Assembly (NCBI GenBank): GCA_001599815.1
Contig: BCIA01000002.1
Location: 1,557,831 to 1,621,830 of the forward strand
Direction of reading: 5' to 3'
From: Furcasterigmium furcatum
Taxonomy: Eukaryota; Ascomycota; Sordariomycetes; Glomerellales; Plectosphaerellaceae
Length of the DNA: 64,000 nucleotides
The notes beneath the pieces were generated by a model. It saw only the letters and a list, made by a program, of their open reading frames with translations, had not been told where the DNA came from and made no database searches. Both the position numbers and the translations under genes were made by a program. Below are positions 1-10,761 of the stretch, piece after piece (the first letter of the stretch is position 1; the number at the start of each line of letters is the position of its first letter).

Positions 1-522
1 CGCGCTTCGTTTTGTTGCGCGGACTCGGCCTCCGAGTCATCCATGAACCGCGCGTATGTGCAGGTCGTCTTCTTGGTGGCGCAGTTCTGACAGGGCATGC
101 TGGAGTTACACGCTCGCTTCTGATAGCTGCAGCGATCACAGGCCGTCCGCTTCTTGCCCTTGTTGATCTGCGTGAGGTCAGGAATCTCGAAGTCGCCCCC
201 GAGCCTCACCCTGCAGGCCCGAAAGTGGCGCTTCAGCACGTCCCTGGAAGCAACCCGAACAGTCAGCCATGCCGTCCTCAATGCGCACGAGGAAGAACTT
301 GCCTACGGCCGAACGACTGCGAACAAAATTCGCATTTGAACGGGCGGCTAGTAGTGTCTGTGGCCAGGCGAGGTGTCAGAAGTCAGCCCGGCGGTTCGCG
401 GGGCGGGGGGCAGGATTACGCATCAAGTCATGGCGCTGGAGATGCTCGAGACGGGTGAAAGTCCGGTGACACGTCTGACAGACAAAGCTGGCAGCAGCTG
501 CAGCTGGGGTCTTGGAAGCCAT
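1..522 (-). CDS. C2H2 + Zn2Cys6 dual zinc-finger transcription factor (C-terminus beyond window)
   Basis: Nuclear DNA-binding regulator, N-terminal part only; the gene runs off the left edge. Inferred exons are 522-420, 357-303 and 243-<1. Exon 1 encodes an alanine-rich start and a first C2H2 finger (C-Q-T-C ... H-L-Q-R-H). A second finger (KCEFCSQSFGR ... LKRHFRAC) is split between exons 2 and 3. Exon 3 then encodes a Zn2Cys6 cluster (ACDRC ... RACNSSMPCQNC ... TTC) with CX2CX6CX5CX2CX6C spacing. The first intron is GT-AG (62 nt). The second, 302-244, appears to be GC-AG with donor GCAAGT and a CTGAC branch site. The frame is continuous across both junctions. C2H2-Zn2Cys6 fusions are a known fungal regulator class, usually followed by a Fungal_trans domain, which would lie outside the window. 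Target genes are unknown; the adjacent oxidase/P450 cluster is only a guess. Confidence 0.85.
244..302 (-). other. GC-AG intron inside the second C2H2 finger
   Basis: A 59-nt intron with donor AG|GCAAGT and acceptor TTCCAG. Removing it joins an Arg codon (AG+G) and restores the Cys-Cys...His...Cys finger. No GT donor nearby gives the same continuity. A GGCTGACTG branch-like site lies inside. Confidence 0.75.
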
Positions 523-1118
523 GGTCCCGTAAGTACCAAAGGCATGGTACGAATCGACTGTCGAGAGGGGCTGGATGAGAGTGTGCTCACGCAGTGGGCC
601 AGCAGGGGCGGGACCCCTTTTAACTTGCAGCAGATTGTTCCTCGGGGATCATGGATGTGGATTCGCGGGGGTGTAGGGTGCGTCAACATGCTCGCCTAGG
701 GGGTTCTGGGGTCCCCAGAGGCTAGCACTCATGGTCGGGTTCCTTTTTAGGTATGGCTGGCCTGGCCTGGCTGCCCTGCTTTGGGAGAGGTGCGTCAAGA
801 CGCCAACTGCCCACTAAGTAGGATGTGCTAAATTCGGCTGGCCGGCATTTGGGCTCCAGGCTTTGCCGGGCTTTCTTTGCCACAGAGGTCCGCAGCAGCC
901 AGCCCAACACCCTGACACACCACCTCTCACGCCTTTCAGAGGAGAGCTCAATGGCTTGGCGGTTGGCTGGGTGAGGCCAAAGAATGAATACTAGACAAAC
1001 AAGACTCGGAACGATTGATGTTCGCGGACTCGCGACGGGGGCCCAGTAGCAGGGGGCTGCCTCGAGCTAACTACAATGGTACGACGACAATGATGCCGCC
1101 CGGCTCGGAGGGATAGCA
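523..1118. other. Intergenic region (596 bp)
   Basis: Lies between the start of the zinc-finger regulator (minus strand) and the stop of the oxidase gene (minus strand), so it should hold the regulator's promoter and the oxidase terminator. No convincing ORF and no clear TATA box were seen. Confidence 0.5.
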
Positions 1119-3505
1119 TCAAAGTCGAGTTTCCTTTCCCCGCTGGGTCTGGAGGAGCTGATCTGCCTCTTCCTTCTTGAGTGACCACTCCTTCTTGTTG
1201 TACTTCTGCGGCCAGATTCCATTCTTGCCGGGCGCCAGGATCCCGTTCGGGTCAAGAGCGTTCTTGATGGTTTCGTTGAGCTTCATCTGGGCGTTGTTGT
1301 TGAAGCTGTAGGTGTCGGCGATCTGGTCCATGAGGGCCAGGTGCGTGCGATACTCGCCCCATCCGTGCTCTGCACAGTCAGTTATGAGCTGCCGGATCAG
1401 CCACCGCGCTTGGAGCTGCTGTTCAGGGTCCTCGCGGTTGAAAACTATGCAAACAATGTGGTCTGTTGAGAGCGGAGTCAGCGGAGGAACAGTAAGAAGA
1501 GAGGAGGGAATGCCACTCACGCATTTCTCGCATGCCGATGGTGAAAGTGCCGATAAAGTCAATCCCAGCCTCCGCAAACCTGCGCTTGGTGACGGCGTAT
1601 TGAAGCTCGGCGTCAGCCCCCGAGATCTTGGAAATAGGCGAGAAGAACAGGTGTGCGCCGTTGGGTAGCCAGCTGTATCACTAGAGGTCAACTCTGCGAA
1701 ACTCCATCCAAGTCGACACTGCAGGCGGCCAGTGGCCAGCGGCCAGCTCACACCTACAACAGAAGGGCCCGGGTAAACGTACCTAACCCACCGAAGCTCA
1801 TCAAGCGACGGGATGCCTTGTAGCGTCTTTGCCCTCGTCTTCAGCACGCTATGCGGCTCGGTGCGATCCTCGGGAAGGAAGAACCGAGAACCAGGAATCT
1901 TCAGGAACGCAGTCTTAATGGTATCGAGCATGAAGTTTCGAACCGGCTCGGGGCCCTGCGATGGTAGAATGAAATCGTTAGCCCTCCATTCTCACAACGG
2001 AAGCAGTGTCTGGCGAGAAGATGTCGGGAGAACCTACGTAGACTGCGCCATAGAAGTTCCAACGACCGAGGTCCAACTTTGCTGCGATAACATCGAGTTC
2101 GTCGTCCGACAGCGGTCCCGTCTTGCTGGAGTATGAAGCTTTGTCCCCGGCCACAGCGGCATCGAGGAGGATGTGGCGGATGGTGGGAACATTTTGGATT
2201 ACCATTTGCTATAGACTCACTCGTTAGGAAGAATCCTCGTCAGAGGAAAGGAAGTGTCGGGGGCGGGAGGTGAACCAGTCGGAGGGGCCTGATTGTATTA
2301 ACAATGGCAGCCAGATCGTCATCTTTGGGGAACGTAATCATGTACGCCTGGTATCCTCCAGGGTTTGGCATTAACTGTAGATCACCCTGTCAGAACCCGT
2401 AGTATGAAGCCATTCGGGCAGTTTTCGGCTTCACGGAGGGCGGGGCGGGGAGATAATCAAGCGACTCACCCAAACTCCCATCTTGACAACGATGCCGAGG
2501 CTGCTCTGGGAGAAAATTCCATCATTGTATGGTCCAAATCCATAGTTAAAGAGCTGCCAAGCCTGATTTGCTGGTTGCTGGTCTGGAGGCAGAGTCGAAT
2601 TCCTCGCGGCCGGGTCAGGAAGTGCCCCCATTCCAGTGCGGACAAGAGTCCCATCCGGGAGGACGACCTCCATCCCGCAGTGCATCATGAAGTGGTCTGT
2701 AGGCTGTCAGGCGTGACTGTCATCTAGTCAAAGTCTTTGGATTGATGCTTACCTCCATATGGGGCTATCAAGTTGCCCTATGCTTTAGCGATGGGAGTCT
2801 CGAGGCAAGCTGGTGGGGTGTGACACTTACTGTAGCCGACACCTCTTTCAAGCGTGTTGCCTGCCAGAGTCAGTCATATGATCTAGTGGAACAGGTCATC
2901 AGCTGCAGTGGTACATCCCACATACCAATGATAGAGCCACCACCGAGGTCAGGGACCTGATCTCGTCGTCAGCACACGCGACCTCAAAGGCTGGCTGTAC
3001 CGTGGCCACCTACATCAAGCCATAGCTGCTCATTCAGGCCCGTCTCCACGAGATGCTCGTAAAGGCCTGCGAAAGTGACTCCAGGCTCAACGAGGGCATA
3101 TGCTCCGTCAACATTGACCTCGAGAACCTTGTTCATGTGTTTGCCGAGGTCCATGCCGAGTGTGCCCGGAACTCGCGGCGCTGCGCCTCCGTACCCAGTA
3201 TTGCGCCCAATAGAGAAAGGCCAAACGGGCATCTGCAGCTTGTTGCAGAGCCGCATTATCCCCTGAACTTCCGAGACTGCCCTCGGATGGACAACTGCGC
3301 ACGAGACGAAAAAATCTCTCTCGTAGACAGCATGCATGTCGTGGGCCTTGCAGGGGTTCACGTAATCTCCATCCTGGAGTTCCACGTCGGCCGAGATGAT
3401 GGTGAGGTTCTCGGGCCCGACAATGGGGATAACAGAGGTGACAAAATTGGTAAAGTCGTCTGCGGTGAACCCGGGAGGCAGGCGGCGAGGTTGCGGGCAA
3501 GACAT
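1119..3505 (-). CDS. Vanillyl-alcohol oxidase-like FAD-linked 4-alkylphenol oxidase
   Basis: FAD-dependent oxidase of the VAO/4-cresol dehydrogenase type, expected to oxidise para-substituted phenols (vanillyl alcohol, 4-alkylphenols) with O2. Inferred exons: 3505-3014, 2956-2926, 2860-2831, 2764-2753, 2696-2470, 2374-2276, 2208-2038, 1955-1783, 1672-1521, 1462-1119 (1731 nt, 576 aa; the family is about 560). Landmarks: the FAD/PCMH motif with the active-site Tyr (IGRNTGYGGAAP, Tyr105); the Asp-bearing LWLD/VPDLGGGS stretch; the MREMHHIV segment containing the His that carries covalent FAD in characterised VAO, with the first His codon split by an intron; and the WGEYRTHLA Tyr-Arg pair. Start 3505 matches the usual VAO N-terminus; an upstream ATG at 3604 would add 33 unsupported residues. 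The donor at 2276|2275 (GTTCAC) is atypical. Divergent from the P450 at 4101, suggesting joint use on phenolic substrates. Confidence 0.93.
2753..2764 (-). other. 12-nt microexon of the VAO-like gene
   Basis: Flanked by an AG acceptor (2766-2765) and a GTAAGC donor (2752 downward). The 12 nt complete a Thr codon, encode Pro-Tyr-Gly and start the Asp codon, producing the conserved GYTPYGDH segment of VAO. Without it the conserved motif is lost. Neighbouring exons 2 and 3 are also tiny (31 and 30 nt). Confidence 0.85.
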
Positions 3506-4100
3506 TGCGAGGGATTGCGACAGCAGTTGGAGAGCAAAGGGTGGTTGCTGGCTGGCGTACTTGAATCGATGGTCAAGTTTTCCGGTTACTGGTGCCCTGG
3601 TCACGACCGGTGACTTAGTATACTATAGAAACGGTACTTTGTACATTTCACTTGAAGGACCTCGAGGATCAGCCGGAAGTTCAAGGCGGCGAATTCCCCA
3701 AAGCTGGGGCTGGTATTGATGCGGGGGTGGGGGTCTCCGTGTGTTCGGGCGAGTCCGTCGGGGGTTTCCCCACACAGCTTTTGAAAGTGAAGCACCTCAG
3801 CCTCAAGACGATCGTGACACCAGCTGAAGGAGGATGGATCCTTCTCCCCACTCGATGCATGGTGGATGCTCCCCGCATCTCTTGACGACCCTCCCCACGG
3901 GGGCCGTCCAGCCCACCACGCCGAACACATCCTTCTTCCCTGAAGGATCCTAGCTGAGCGACTAGGAGACTCGTAAAGCAACGAACTATTGTCCAAGTTC
4001 TTTCCCAACTCCTATATCAGTGCCAACGGGACACCCAAGCAAGCAGGTATACGATATAGTCGGTGTCAGGTCAGCTTGCCATTATTATTCAGCACCCACA
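3506..4100. promoter_or_regulatory. Shared divergent promoter of VAO-like oxidase and P450
   Basis: 595 bp between two divergent start codons, so it must hold both 5' control regions. It contains no credible ORF. A TATATCA-like sequence lies about 85 bp upstream of the P450 ATG and an AT-rich stretch (TATACTATAG, near 3620) upstream of the oxidase ATG. The shared spacing suggests co-regulation, which is an inference. Confidence 0.55.
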
Positions 4101-5887
4101 ATGGACTACAACGTTACAGACCACCTCAACATCCTCGCGGAAGCTGCGGCATCTCATCATCAACTTTTTATAAACCACTTTGACGTTTTCTCGATCCTTA
4201 CCGTGGTTGTCTGCTTATGGTCGCTCTCCATCATATACAATGTCTTCCTCCATCCTCTCCGCAAAGTCCCGGGCCCCTGGCTGGCCCGGTTCAGCCAAAG
4301 TTGGAGAAACCACAAGTACTTCCGAGGAAGTTGGCACGAGGACACTATTAAGCTCCATCAGAAGTACGGACCCGTGGTCCGCATCGCGCCAAACGAGATC
4401 AGCTTCGTTGATGAAGCTGCCTTAAAGGCCTTGTACGGCCACGGGCAGAAGGTTATAAAGGTCCGTATACTCGAGTTTCGTGGACGGTTCTGGATTTCCG
4501 GTGATAGGTGCTGACGCTCACCTGGCAGAGCAAGTGGTACGACGTTTGGATTGTTCCGAACATGACAGTCAGCTTCTTCGCCGCAAGGGACATCAAGGTC
4601 CACCGTCATTTGCGATCTCGCGTCTCTGCCGGGTACAGCATGACTGCCATCCAGTCCGTGGAACCCATCATTCAAGATGTTGCAGATGCTATGTGGACGA
4701 GGATGGGGGAGTTTGCCGACACCAGAACCCCGGTTCCTATCGATGTCTGGGCCAACTTTTTCGCGTTTGATGCGGTCGGCAGCCTTGCCTTGGGAGGCCC
4801 TATCGGGTTCATTGAAAAGGGAGTCGACGTTGATGGTATCATCAGGTCCATCCACGACGGTTTCTGGCTCATGGCAAATATGGGAAATATGCCTCTGCAG
4901 ATGTTCTGGTTCAACAACCCGATCGCACAGTGGGCGGTCAACTCGTTCGGCGGGGAACGACTTCAGGCCTTCTCGAAATTTCTCAACTGGCTCGAAGCCC
5001 GTATCGACGAGAGGTACCAGAACGGCCTCGGAAACAAGCGAAGGGACATGCTCCAGCTGTTTATCGAGGCCAAGGACATGTCGGGTCAGCCGGTCAAGAA
5101 GGGTGATGTCATGATCGAAGGAGTCAACATTCTGGGCGCCGGGGCGGACACGACGACCGTCGGTATCCTCGCCACCCTAGGCGCGCTTGCCCTCCATCCC
5201 CACGCGATTACTCGGCTCCAAGAAGAGATCGACAAGGCCTACCAGGACCTGGGCCTCGACAAGACCGGTCAAGACATCATGTACCCAGACTCATCGAAGC
5301 TGCCGTTCTTGTCCGCGGTCATCAAGGAAAGCACCCGGTTGCACCCATCCATCCAGTACCAGCTACCCCGTGTCGTCGGCCCCGGAGGCGTCCGCATAGG
5401 TGACTTCCAAATCCCGGAGGGCACGATCTGTGGCATAAATCCGGGCTCAATGAATAGGTCCAAGGAAATATTCGGCCCGGATGCACACGAGTGGAAGCCC
5501 GACCGATGGATTGAGACGGATGCCGACCATGGGGAGAAGATTAAATACTGGAACACACAGTTGACCACGGTAAGAAACCCACCCCTCCCCCCCGTTACAC
5601 CCTATCCGCTCGCGAAGTAGCTGACATGGCTGAAGTTCGGCATGGGGAGCAGAAACTGTGTCGGCAAGAACTTGGCTCTTGTCGAGATGAACAAGTTTAT
5701 CGCGCAGTTCTTCCGAAGATTCGACCTCTCACTCGTGGACAAAGACCGTCCATGGCATACAAAGACGCAATGGTTTGCTCTTCAACGAGACTTTTGGATT
5801 CAAATCCGGAGGAGAAATGTACCTGCACAGGCGGTGGCATTCGGGGCTATCCAAGAAATGCCCGGCAAGTTGCAACCGGTTGAATAG
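4101..5887 (+). CDS. Cytochrome P450 monooxygenase (pisatin demethylase/benzoate hydroxylase-like)
   Basis: ER-anchored haem-thiolate monooxygenase. Inferred exons 4101-4460, 4529-5569 and 5621-5887 give 555 aa. A hydrophobic anchor lies at about residues 30-52 (LTVVVCLWSLSIIYNVFL), followed by the proline-rich hinge KVPGPW. The I-helix oxygen-activation motif (GAGADTTT) is near residue 325, the ExxR motif (KESTR) near 386, and the haem-ligand loop FGMGSRNCVGK has its Cys at about 480. Exon 3 is taken from 5621 (GTAG|CTGACATGG) because it keeps the frame and gives the usual hydrophobic lead into the haem loop; an AAG acceptor at 5635 is the alternative. The overall pattern resembles pisatin demethylase-like fungal P450s, which demethylate or hydroxylate aromatics. 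The exact CYP family cannot be assigned by eye. Confidence 0.93.
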
Positions 5888-6005
5888 AGTTCGCAGCAAA
5901 GAAATATATGAGAGTACGTTTGGCTGGCCGTCAGCTTCTCTTAAGGTGATTACGTGGGTCCCTTGACATAAGCTGTTTACAGGCTGCACTTTGCGGGGCA
6001 GATGT

Positions 6006-7082
6006 CTACCTGACGGTCGATATGGCTTTTGTCGGCTGCGCGAGGAAAATCCTCTGGAGATCAGTGTCTCTCTGGGACAGTGTTTCTGCTGTTGGCAAAC
6101 CATACGCTTCGATCGTCTGTTGAGAGACTTTGGCCGCCCACTCCGCGACAGGTGTCGAGTGACTGATCAGAGCGTCCTCGTCTGTTGCCAATCCGTTCGT
6201 CTTTCCCTCCCGGTCCACGTCAGTCCCCTTCGAGTTCACAAAATCCGTCGTCCCCTTGAGGGAAATCTTGGTGGCATCGTCCCAGCACGCCTCCATCGTA
6301 CCGCCAAGGTTGCGGAAAAAGGTCGTCATGCCCCCGGCTCCGCCGCCCCAGTTCCACAGCTTGAACAGCCCGGCCACGGCCCACCGCGGCCCGTGGCTCA
6401 CTTCCATCACCGTGTCGATATCTTCCACGGTACATATGTCCTCCGCAACCAGGTGACAGGCCTCTCTGAATAGCGCAAAGGAGAGGCGGTTGCCGACAAA
6501 GCCCGTGATCTCCTTCTTGATGACGATGGTGCGGTACACCCTGTCCAGCTCGGCGAAGTATTGCTGCGCAAACATGACTTCGGACGGGTTTGTCCAAGGC
6601 GAAGGGACGATCTCCATCAGCGGCGTCATGTGCGGCGGCGTGAAGGGGTGCACAACGATGAGACGGGACTTGTCCTCCAGGTCCTCTACCTGCCGGGATG
6701 CCACGATGCCGGATGTGGATGTCCAGAGGTGTGCTGTTGGCGAGGCGATTCGAGAGACCTCAGCCCAGAATGACTTTTTGAAATCCAGATTCTCGGGGCC
6801 CTGTTCCTGGATGATGGAGGCTCCGGCGCAAACTTCCTCCACGGAGTGGCAGATGGTCAGACGGCCGGTGGTGATGAGGTTGTCGACGACGCTTTCGGGG
6901 TCTGGCAGGGTTTGAACGCCGAGATACACCGGTAGGAGAGAGCATATGTGCCTTTTGAGATCTTTCCGGATGTCATAGACCCGCACATCTGCTCCAGCGT
7001 GCTTGAGGTGAAGCGCTGCGAAGGAGAGTCCGATGGTGCCGAGACCAACGAGGGCAACGGTGTGCTTCGTCTGTTCCCTCAT
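6006..7082 (-). CDS. 3-hydroxyacyl-CoA dehydrogenase-like NAD-dependent dehydrogenase
   Basis: Single-exon 358-aa protein of the 3-hydroxyacyl-CoA dehydrogenase superfamily (NAD-binding domain plus helical C-terminal domain). The N-terminal Rossmann loop VGLGTIG is at residues 12-18. The inter-domain signature includes TSTSGI, the VVHPFTPPHMTPLMEIVP stretch (family HPxNP-like catalytic His region) and GFVGNRL. The short, single-domain architecture fits the branch containing L-carnitine dehydrogenase, L-gulonate 3-dehydrogenase and lambda-crystallin as well as true beta-oxidation enzymes, so the substrate is open. Its place beside the VAO-like oxidase and the P450 makes side-chain oxidation of a phenylpropanoid-type acid conceivable, but this is only inference. 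It is convergent with the P450 (118 bp apart). Confidence 0.85.
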   Translation of the reverse strand: MREQTKHTVALVGLGTIGLSFAALHLKHAGADVRVYDIRKDLKRHICSLLPVYLGVQTLPDPESVVDNLITTGRLTICHSVEEVCAGASIIQEQGPENLDFKKSFWAEVSRIASPTAHLWTSTSGIVASRQVEDLEDKSRLIVVHPFTPPHMTPLMEIVPSPWTNPSEVMFAQQYFAELDRVYRTIVIKKEITGFVGNRLSFALFREACHLVAEDICTVEDIDTVMEVSHGPRWAVAGLFKLWNWGGGAGGMTTFFRNLGGTMEACWDDATKISLKGTTDFVNSKGTDVDREGKTNGLATDEDALISHSTPVAEWAAKVSQQTIEAYGLPTAETLSQRDTDLQRIFLAQPTKAISTVR

Positions 7083-8406
7083 CGCTGCTGTGGTTCTGGA
7101 TCTTCTGGATTTGAGCTGGTGACAGAAAAAGATAGTTCGGAAGCTTGACTGGACAATACTACAAGGTTTTAGTATGCCATGCGAAACTTTCGTGTCTGTC
7201 CGTTGATGTCATAAGAAAGTATGTCGCAATAGAAATCCGGGTTAGCATCACAAGAAAAGACTCCTCCCCCGGATATATGTTCCCCGGTCACCCACATCTG
7301 CCGGTAATCTCAATTATGCCTACCGCATGCACTGTGACCTTTTCAAACATACTGGAAACTAATCTATTGGGTGTGTGGCGGAGAAGTGCTCAGTGGACTC
7401 CTATCCGCCGTCTGCTTGACTGAGTGCGGCCCGCAAACTGCGGCCCGCACGCGCATCTGGGGGCGGGGGAGCTCGCCGCTCAACACGGCCGCCGGCGAAG
7501 TTTTCGGCAAGACTGTCAGAGTCTTGCCGCCCTCTTTCGCAACCCCGGACGGCTTTCAGTAGGGCGCGGTTTGCATTGGTGGGCTAAAACGGGGATTTCT
7601 GGTGTGTCACCACGTCAATTTTGAGGCCGCATAATTTCCAGACCTGCGATGTAGACACATCCCACTTTCAGAAGGTTTTTGCACTGACCACCGAAGGACT
7701 TTGTCTGTTGAGAACTTGAATCCGATGCGGTTCTGTGTCCAAGCGGCGTTTGCTCAGCGATGACTGACCGAAAAAGCCAACAGCGCCCAGCAGCTGCGAA
7801 GCATGGCATGACTTAGCCTCACTAGTAAAACCACCCGCCATAGTCACCGAGGTCACCTGCAAGTTCAGGTCGTGTGACTGGCCATCCCCTACATCCCTGG
7901 ACAACGTTGCGCTTGCGCATTTATGCTGGTGCAATAACTGCCCTGGCATGCTTGGAAAGATCTGAGCAAGACGCGGTGTTGGGGCTGGCCGCCAGTCCGC
8001 GGAATGCCGAGAAGGCCCGCTCAGGGCGGAGAGGAGGATCGTCACGAGACCGGATGACCCGCCAAGAGTCTGTTACGGTAGTAGTGATTTGTAGTCTGGT
8101 CCGAGATGTTCTTGGGTCGACGTTCTTTCCAAGGAGTCAAGCTCTCCATAGCCCTTCGGCGTTTAGAAGATCAGCCGATGTGTGGATTGAAGAGTCAGGC
8201 ACAGGAATCAGTCTTGAATATGGTGTGTCCTTCGTAGAAAATTTGATTTGCCTGGTTTAAGCTATTTGATAGTTCGCTCATATGGCGCGCGCGCGCAGCA
8301 TTCAGGGAAGCCAGAGTAGAACTTGTGCGTGGAGTAATGGCGACCCCCAGAAGTTGCGGCAAACAAGGAACCCTTGCTGCAGATAACTGTCCGCGCTGAG
8401 ACCCTC
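7083..8406. other. Intergenic region (1.3 kb) without a recognisable gene
   Basis: Upstream of the dehydrogenase (minus) and downstream of the transporter (minus). It has only short frames of the kind expected by chance. A repeated GCGGCCCGCA pair occurs around 7428-7450 and a short GC dinucleotide run (GCGCGCGCGC) near 8287. Nothing else was identified. Confidence 0.5.
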
Positions 8407-10143
8407 CTAAGGAGTAAACCTGAAGGCGGGGTGGTCATGACCCAGACCGTGTCCGCTGCCCTCGGCAAGGCGGTGGTCACGCAAGCCATCACTACGTTTC
8501 TTGTTCTCGCGAATAGCCCAGATAGTGTGCGCAGCCGCAGCCCCGGCGAGGAGCACAGACACTACCATGTTGATGGTGTGGCCAGTCCTGTACTTGGGGG
8601 CCTCGGTAGCCATGTACGTCCATGTGGCGAGGAACTGACCCATGCTGCGGACCGTGTCAGTACTGGCCATCTGGCATGGAGACATCTTGACTTACCCTCC
8701 GATACCAATCACGGTGGCTGAGGCAACGGCCTTGACGGCCGGGCCGGAATTGTTGTCGACGGACCAGCTCAGCAGGAGTGGACTGGCTGTAAAGCCGGCA
8801 GACACCGCCAGGAAAAGGCCAAAGTATCTTGGAGCGACCGAGGTCACGAACTGGTTGAGCGTGAAACCAATGAGGAGGAAAGGCGCCAGCATGCCAAAAA
8901 GGAAGGCACCTCTCTTCTGCAGGCGATCCGATAGATATGCCGTCGTGAGGCAGACGATGGCGCCGAAGACGTAGGGAGGAACGGACATAAGCTGAGCTTG
9001 GCGACCTGAATAGCCCAAGTCGAGAAGGATAGTCGGCTGTTATGGAGATCGTGTTATTCATGGTTTTCTAGGCTGCCTGGCAAGTAGAATTATTGGGGAG
9101 AGATAACGTACCGTGAAGATCTGAAGCGATGCCATGGAGCACAGGGAGCAGAACAGGGCGAAGGCAGTGGCTTGGGTCGGGAAATGGAGCCAAGCCCGGC
9201 GGAATGTGACTTTGCCCATCTTCTCACTCGGCAGAGCCATGGCCTCCTCGATGAGGCGGGCACAGGCGTATTGACGCTCCTCGTCCGTCAGGAACTTTGA
9301 TTCGGACGGGCTGTTCGGCATCCATAAGATATTAAATCCAATGAGGATAGTCTGCAGATTGGCGGCATCAGTAATTGAAATTTCCAGGAGCGGGCATACA
9401 CAACCCATCTGTAGATCGAGCGGGCTTACAATGATGCCTTCAAAGAAGAAGACGTGCCTCCAGGTATGTAGCATGCCGAAGGATGGGACAAGGGAGAACA
9501 CATAGGCGAGCAGGCCCCCGAACGCACCTGACAGGGAAACGACGGCGGAAAGGGCTCCCATCCTAGTGGTGAGCTCATGGCGGCGATAGAAGCTGGCAAA
9601 CGTGAACATGATGCCCGGGAGGACACCGGCCTCACAAGTGCCCAAGATGACGCGGACGGCAGTGATCTCTCCAAAGGAGTGGGTGAACGCCTGGCACATA
9701 GTGGCGATGCCGAAACAGACAGTGAGGAAGGTGAGCCAGCGTTTCGGTCCGACTTTCTTGACGACCATGTTCGAAGGGCTGGGGAGGTGGCAATCAGAAA
9801 CAGACTAGACCATGGGAGATTGGGGGTCGTCGTAGACTTACATCTCAAAGACGATGTAGGTAATGTAGAAGACGGACATGGCAATGTTGAACTGGTTGCC
9901 GGTGAGTCCCAGATCTTCCTGTAGCCCAAGGACCTTGGCGTTTCCCATGTTGGCGCGGTCGATCATGGAGCAGAGATGCATCAGCGTGCAGAACGGAAGC
10001 ACACGAAGGTCGAACTTCCTGCGGAGGCGCCTGTCGAGCTCGGCGCGCTGCTCCACGGGCATCCCCTGGACATGTTCGACGGCTTCTTCAGTCGCCTTCT
10101 CCGCCGCCATGGCCTCGGACTTTTCGTTCATGACAGTGGCCAT
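8407..10143 (-). CDS. MFS transporter, Dal5/allantoate permease-like (ACS family)
   Basis: Plasma-membrane carrier expected to import an organic anion. Inferred exons: 10143-9842, 9778-9430, 9351-9112, 9036-8696, 8644-8407 (489 aa, the usual size). Family landmarks: the cytoplasmic N-terminus leading to LRRKFDLRVLPF, the first transmembrane motif with IDRANMGNAK, EIPSNMVVKK spanning intron 1, RVILGTCEAGVLPG in TM4, FEGIITILIGFNILWMP spanning intron 2, and DLGYSGRQAQLMSVPPY. The second splice removes an in-frame segment rich in polar residues that otherwise interrupts TM6. It shares a 618-bp promoter region with the Zn2Cys6 regulator, so that regulator is a good candidate to control it. Confidence 0.9.
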
Positions 10144-10761
10144 GATGATGGGATGATAGATCGGGCTTTGCTGAAATTGGGCGCAGGGTGTGCGTCAGTG
10201 GTGTGAGGCCTTGTTGAAGACGACGAAATCGTACACTCGGGGTTTGGCAACCTGAATCAACAGTGTGGAGGGCTGTGAAGGATTTATAGCCTTTGATGCT
10301 TCCAGCCTCTGGAGAGAGTTCCGCACCCATGGAACTGGAACCCTAAGAGATCCGAGATCCAAGTCTGCAGAGGTTGCTCCATCACGGACCCCGTGGGGAC
10401 GGCTCAAGCCTCAACCTGGCTTGACTCGAGTAGTACCCACCAGCATCTCGGATGAAGAGTGAGTCTCCGCGTGGAGTTTGCGGGGTACATGGAGGCACTC
10501 AGGGGCACACTATGTCCTCTTTCAGTTAAGGACAATCCAACATCGAGCAAGGATTGGATCCCGCCTCGCTCTAGTACAAGCCGCCTCAGGCCACCCAAGG
10601 TTGGGACCTGGGACTCTTTCCGCAGTGCGGCCCGCATTCCTTGCCGCCGATTGCGGGAGAGAGTTGCCGCCTCTCCTCCCTCCTCAACTGATACCCCAGC
10701 CGCTCCCGACCGCAGGTTCCACGAGATTGCGGCTTTGATCAACACTCGCTGCGGTCAGGAC
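10144..10761. promoter_or_regulatory. Shared divergent promoter of ACS transporter and Zn2Cys6 regulator
   Basis: The 9-mer ATCCGAGAT occurs at 10350-10358 and as its exact reverse complement at 10445-10453. Inverted CGG/CCG-containing half-sites are typical of Zn2Cys6 targets, so this could be the binding site of the adjacent regulator; that is inference. A long reading frame continues upstream of the regulator's chosen start through this region, but its composition is unlike the protein body. Confidence 0.4.

Noticed and set aside
8285..8299. GC dinucleotide run as a regulatory or Z-DNA element
   Set aside because: Only about five repeats; too short to support a functional claim.
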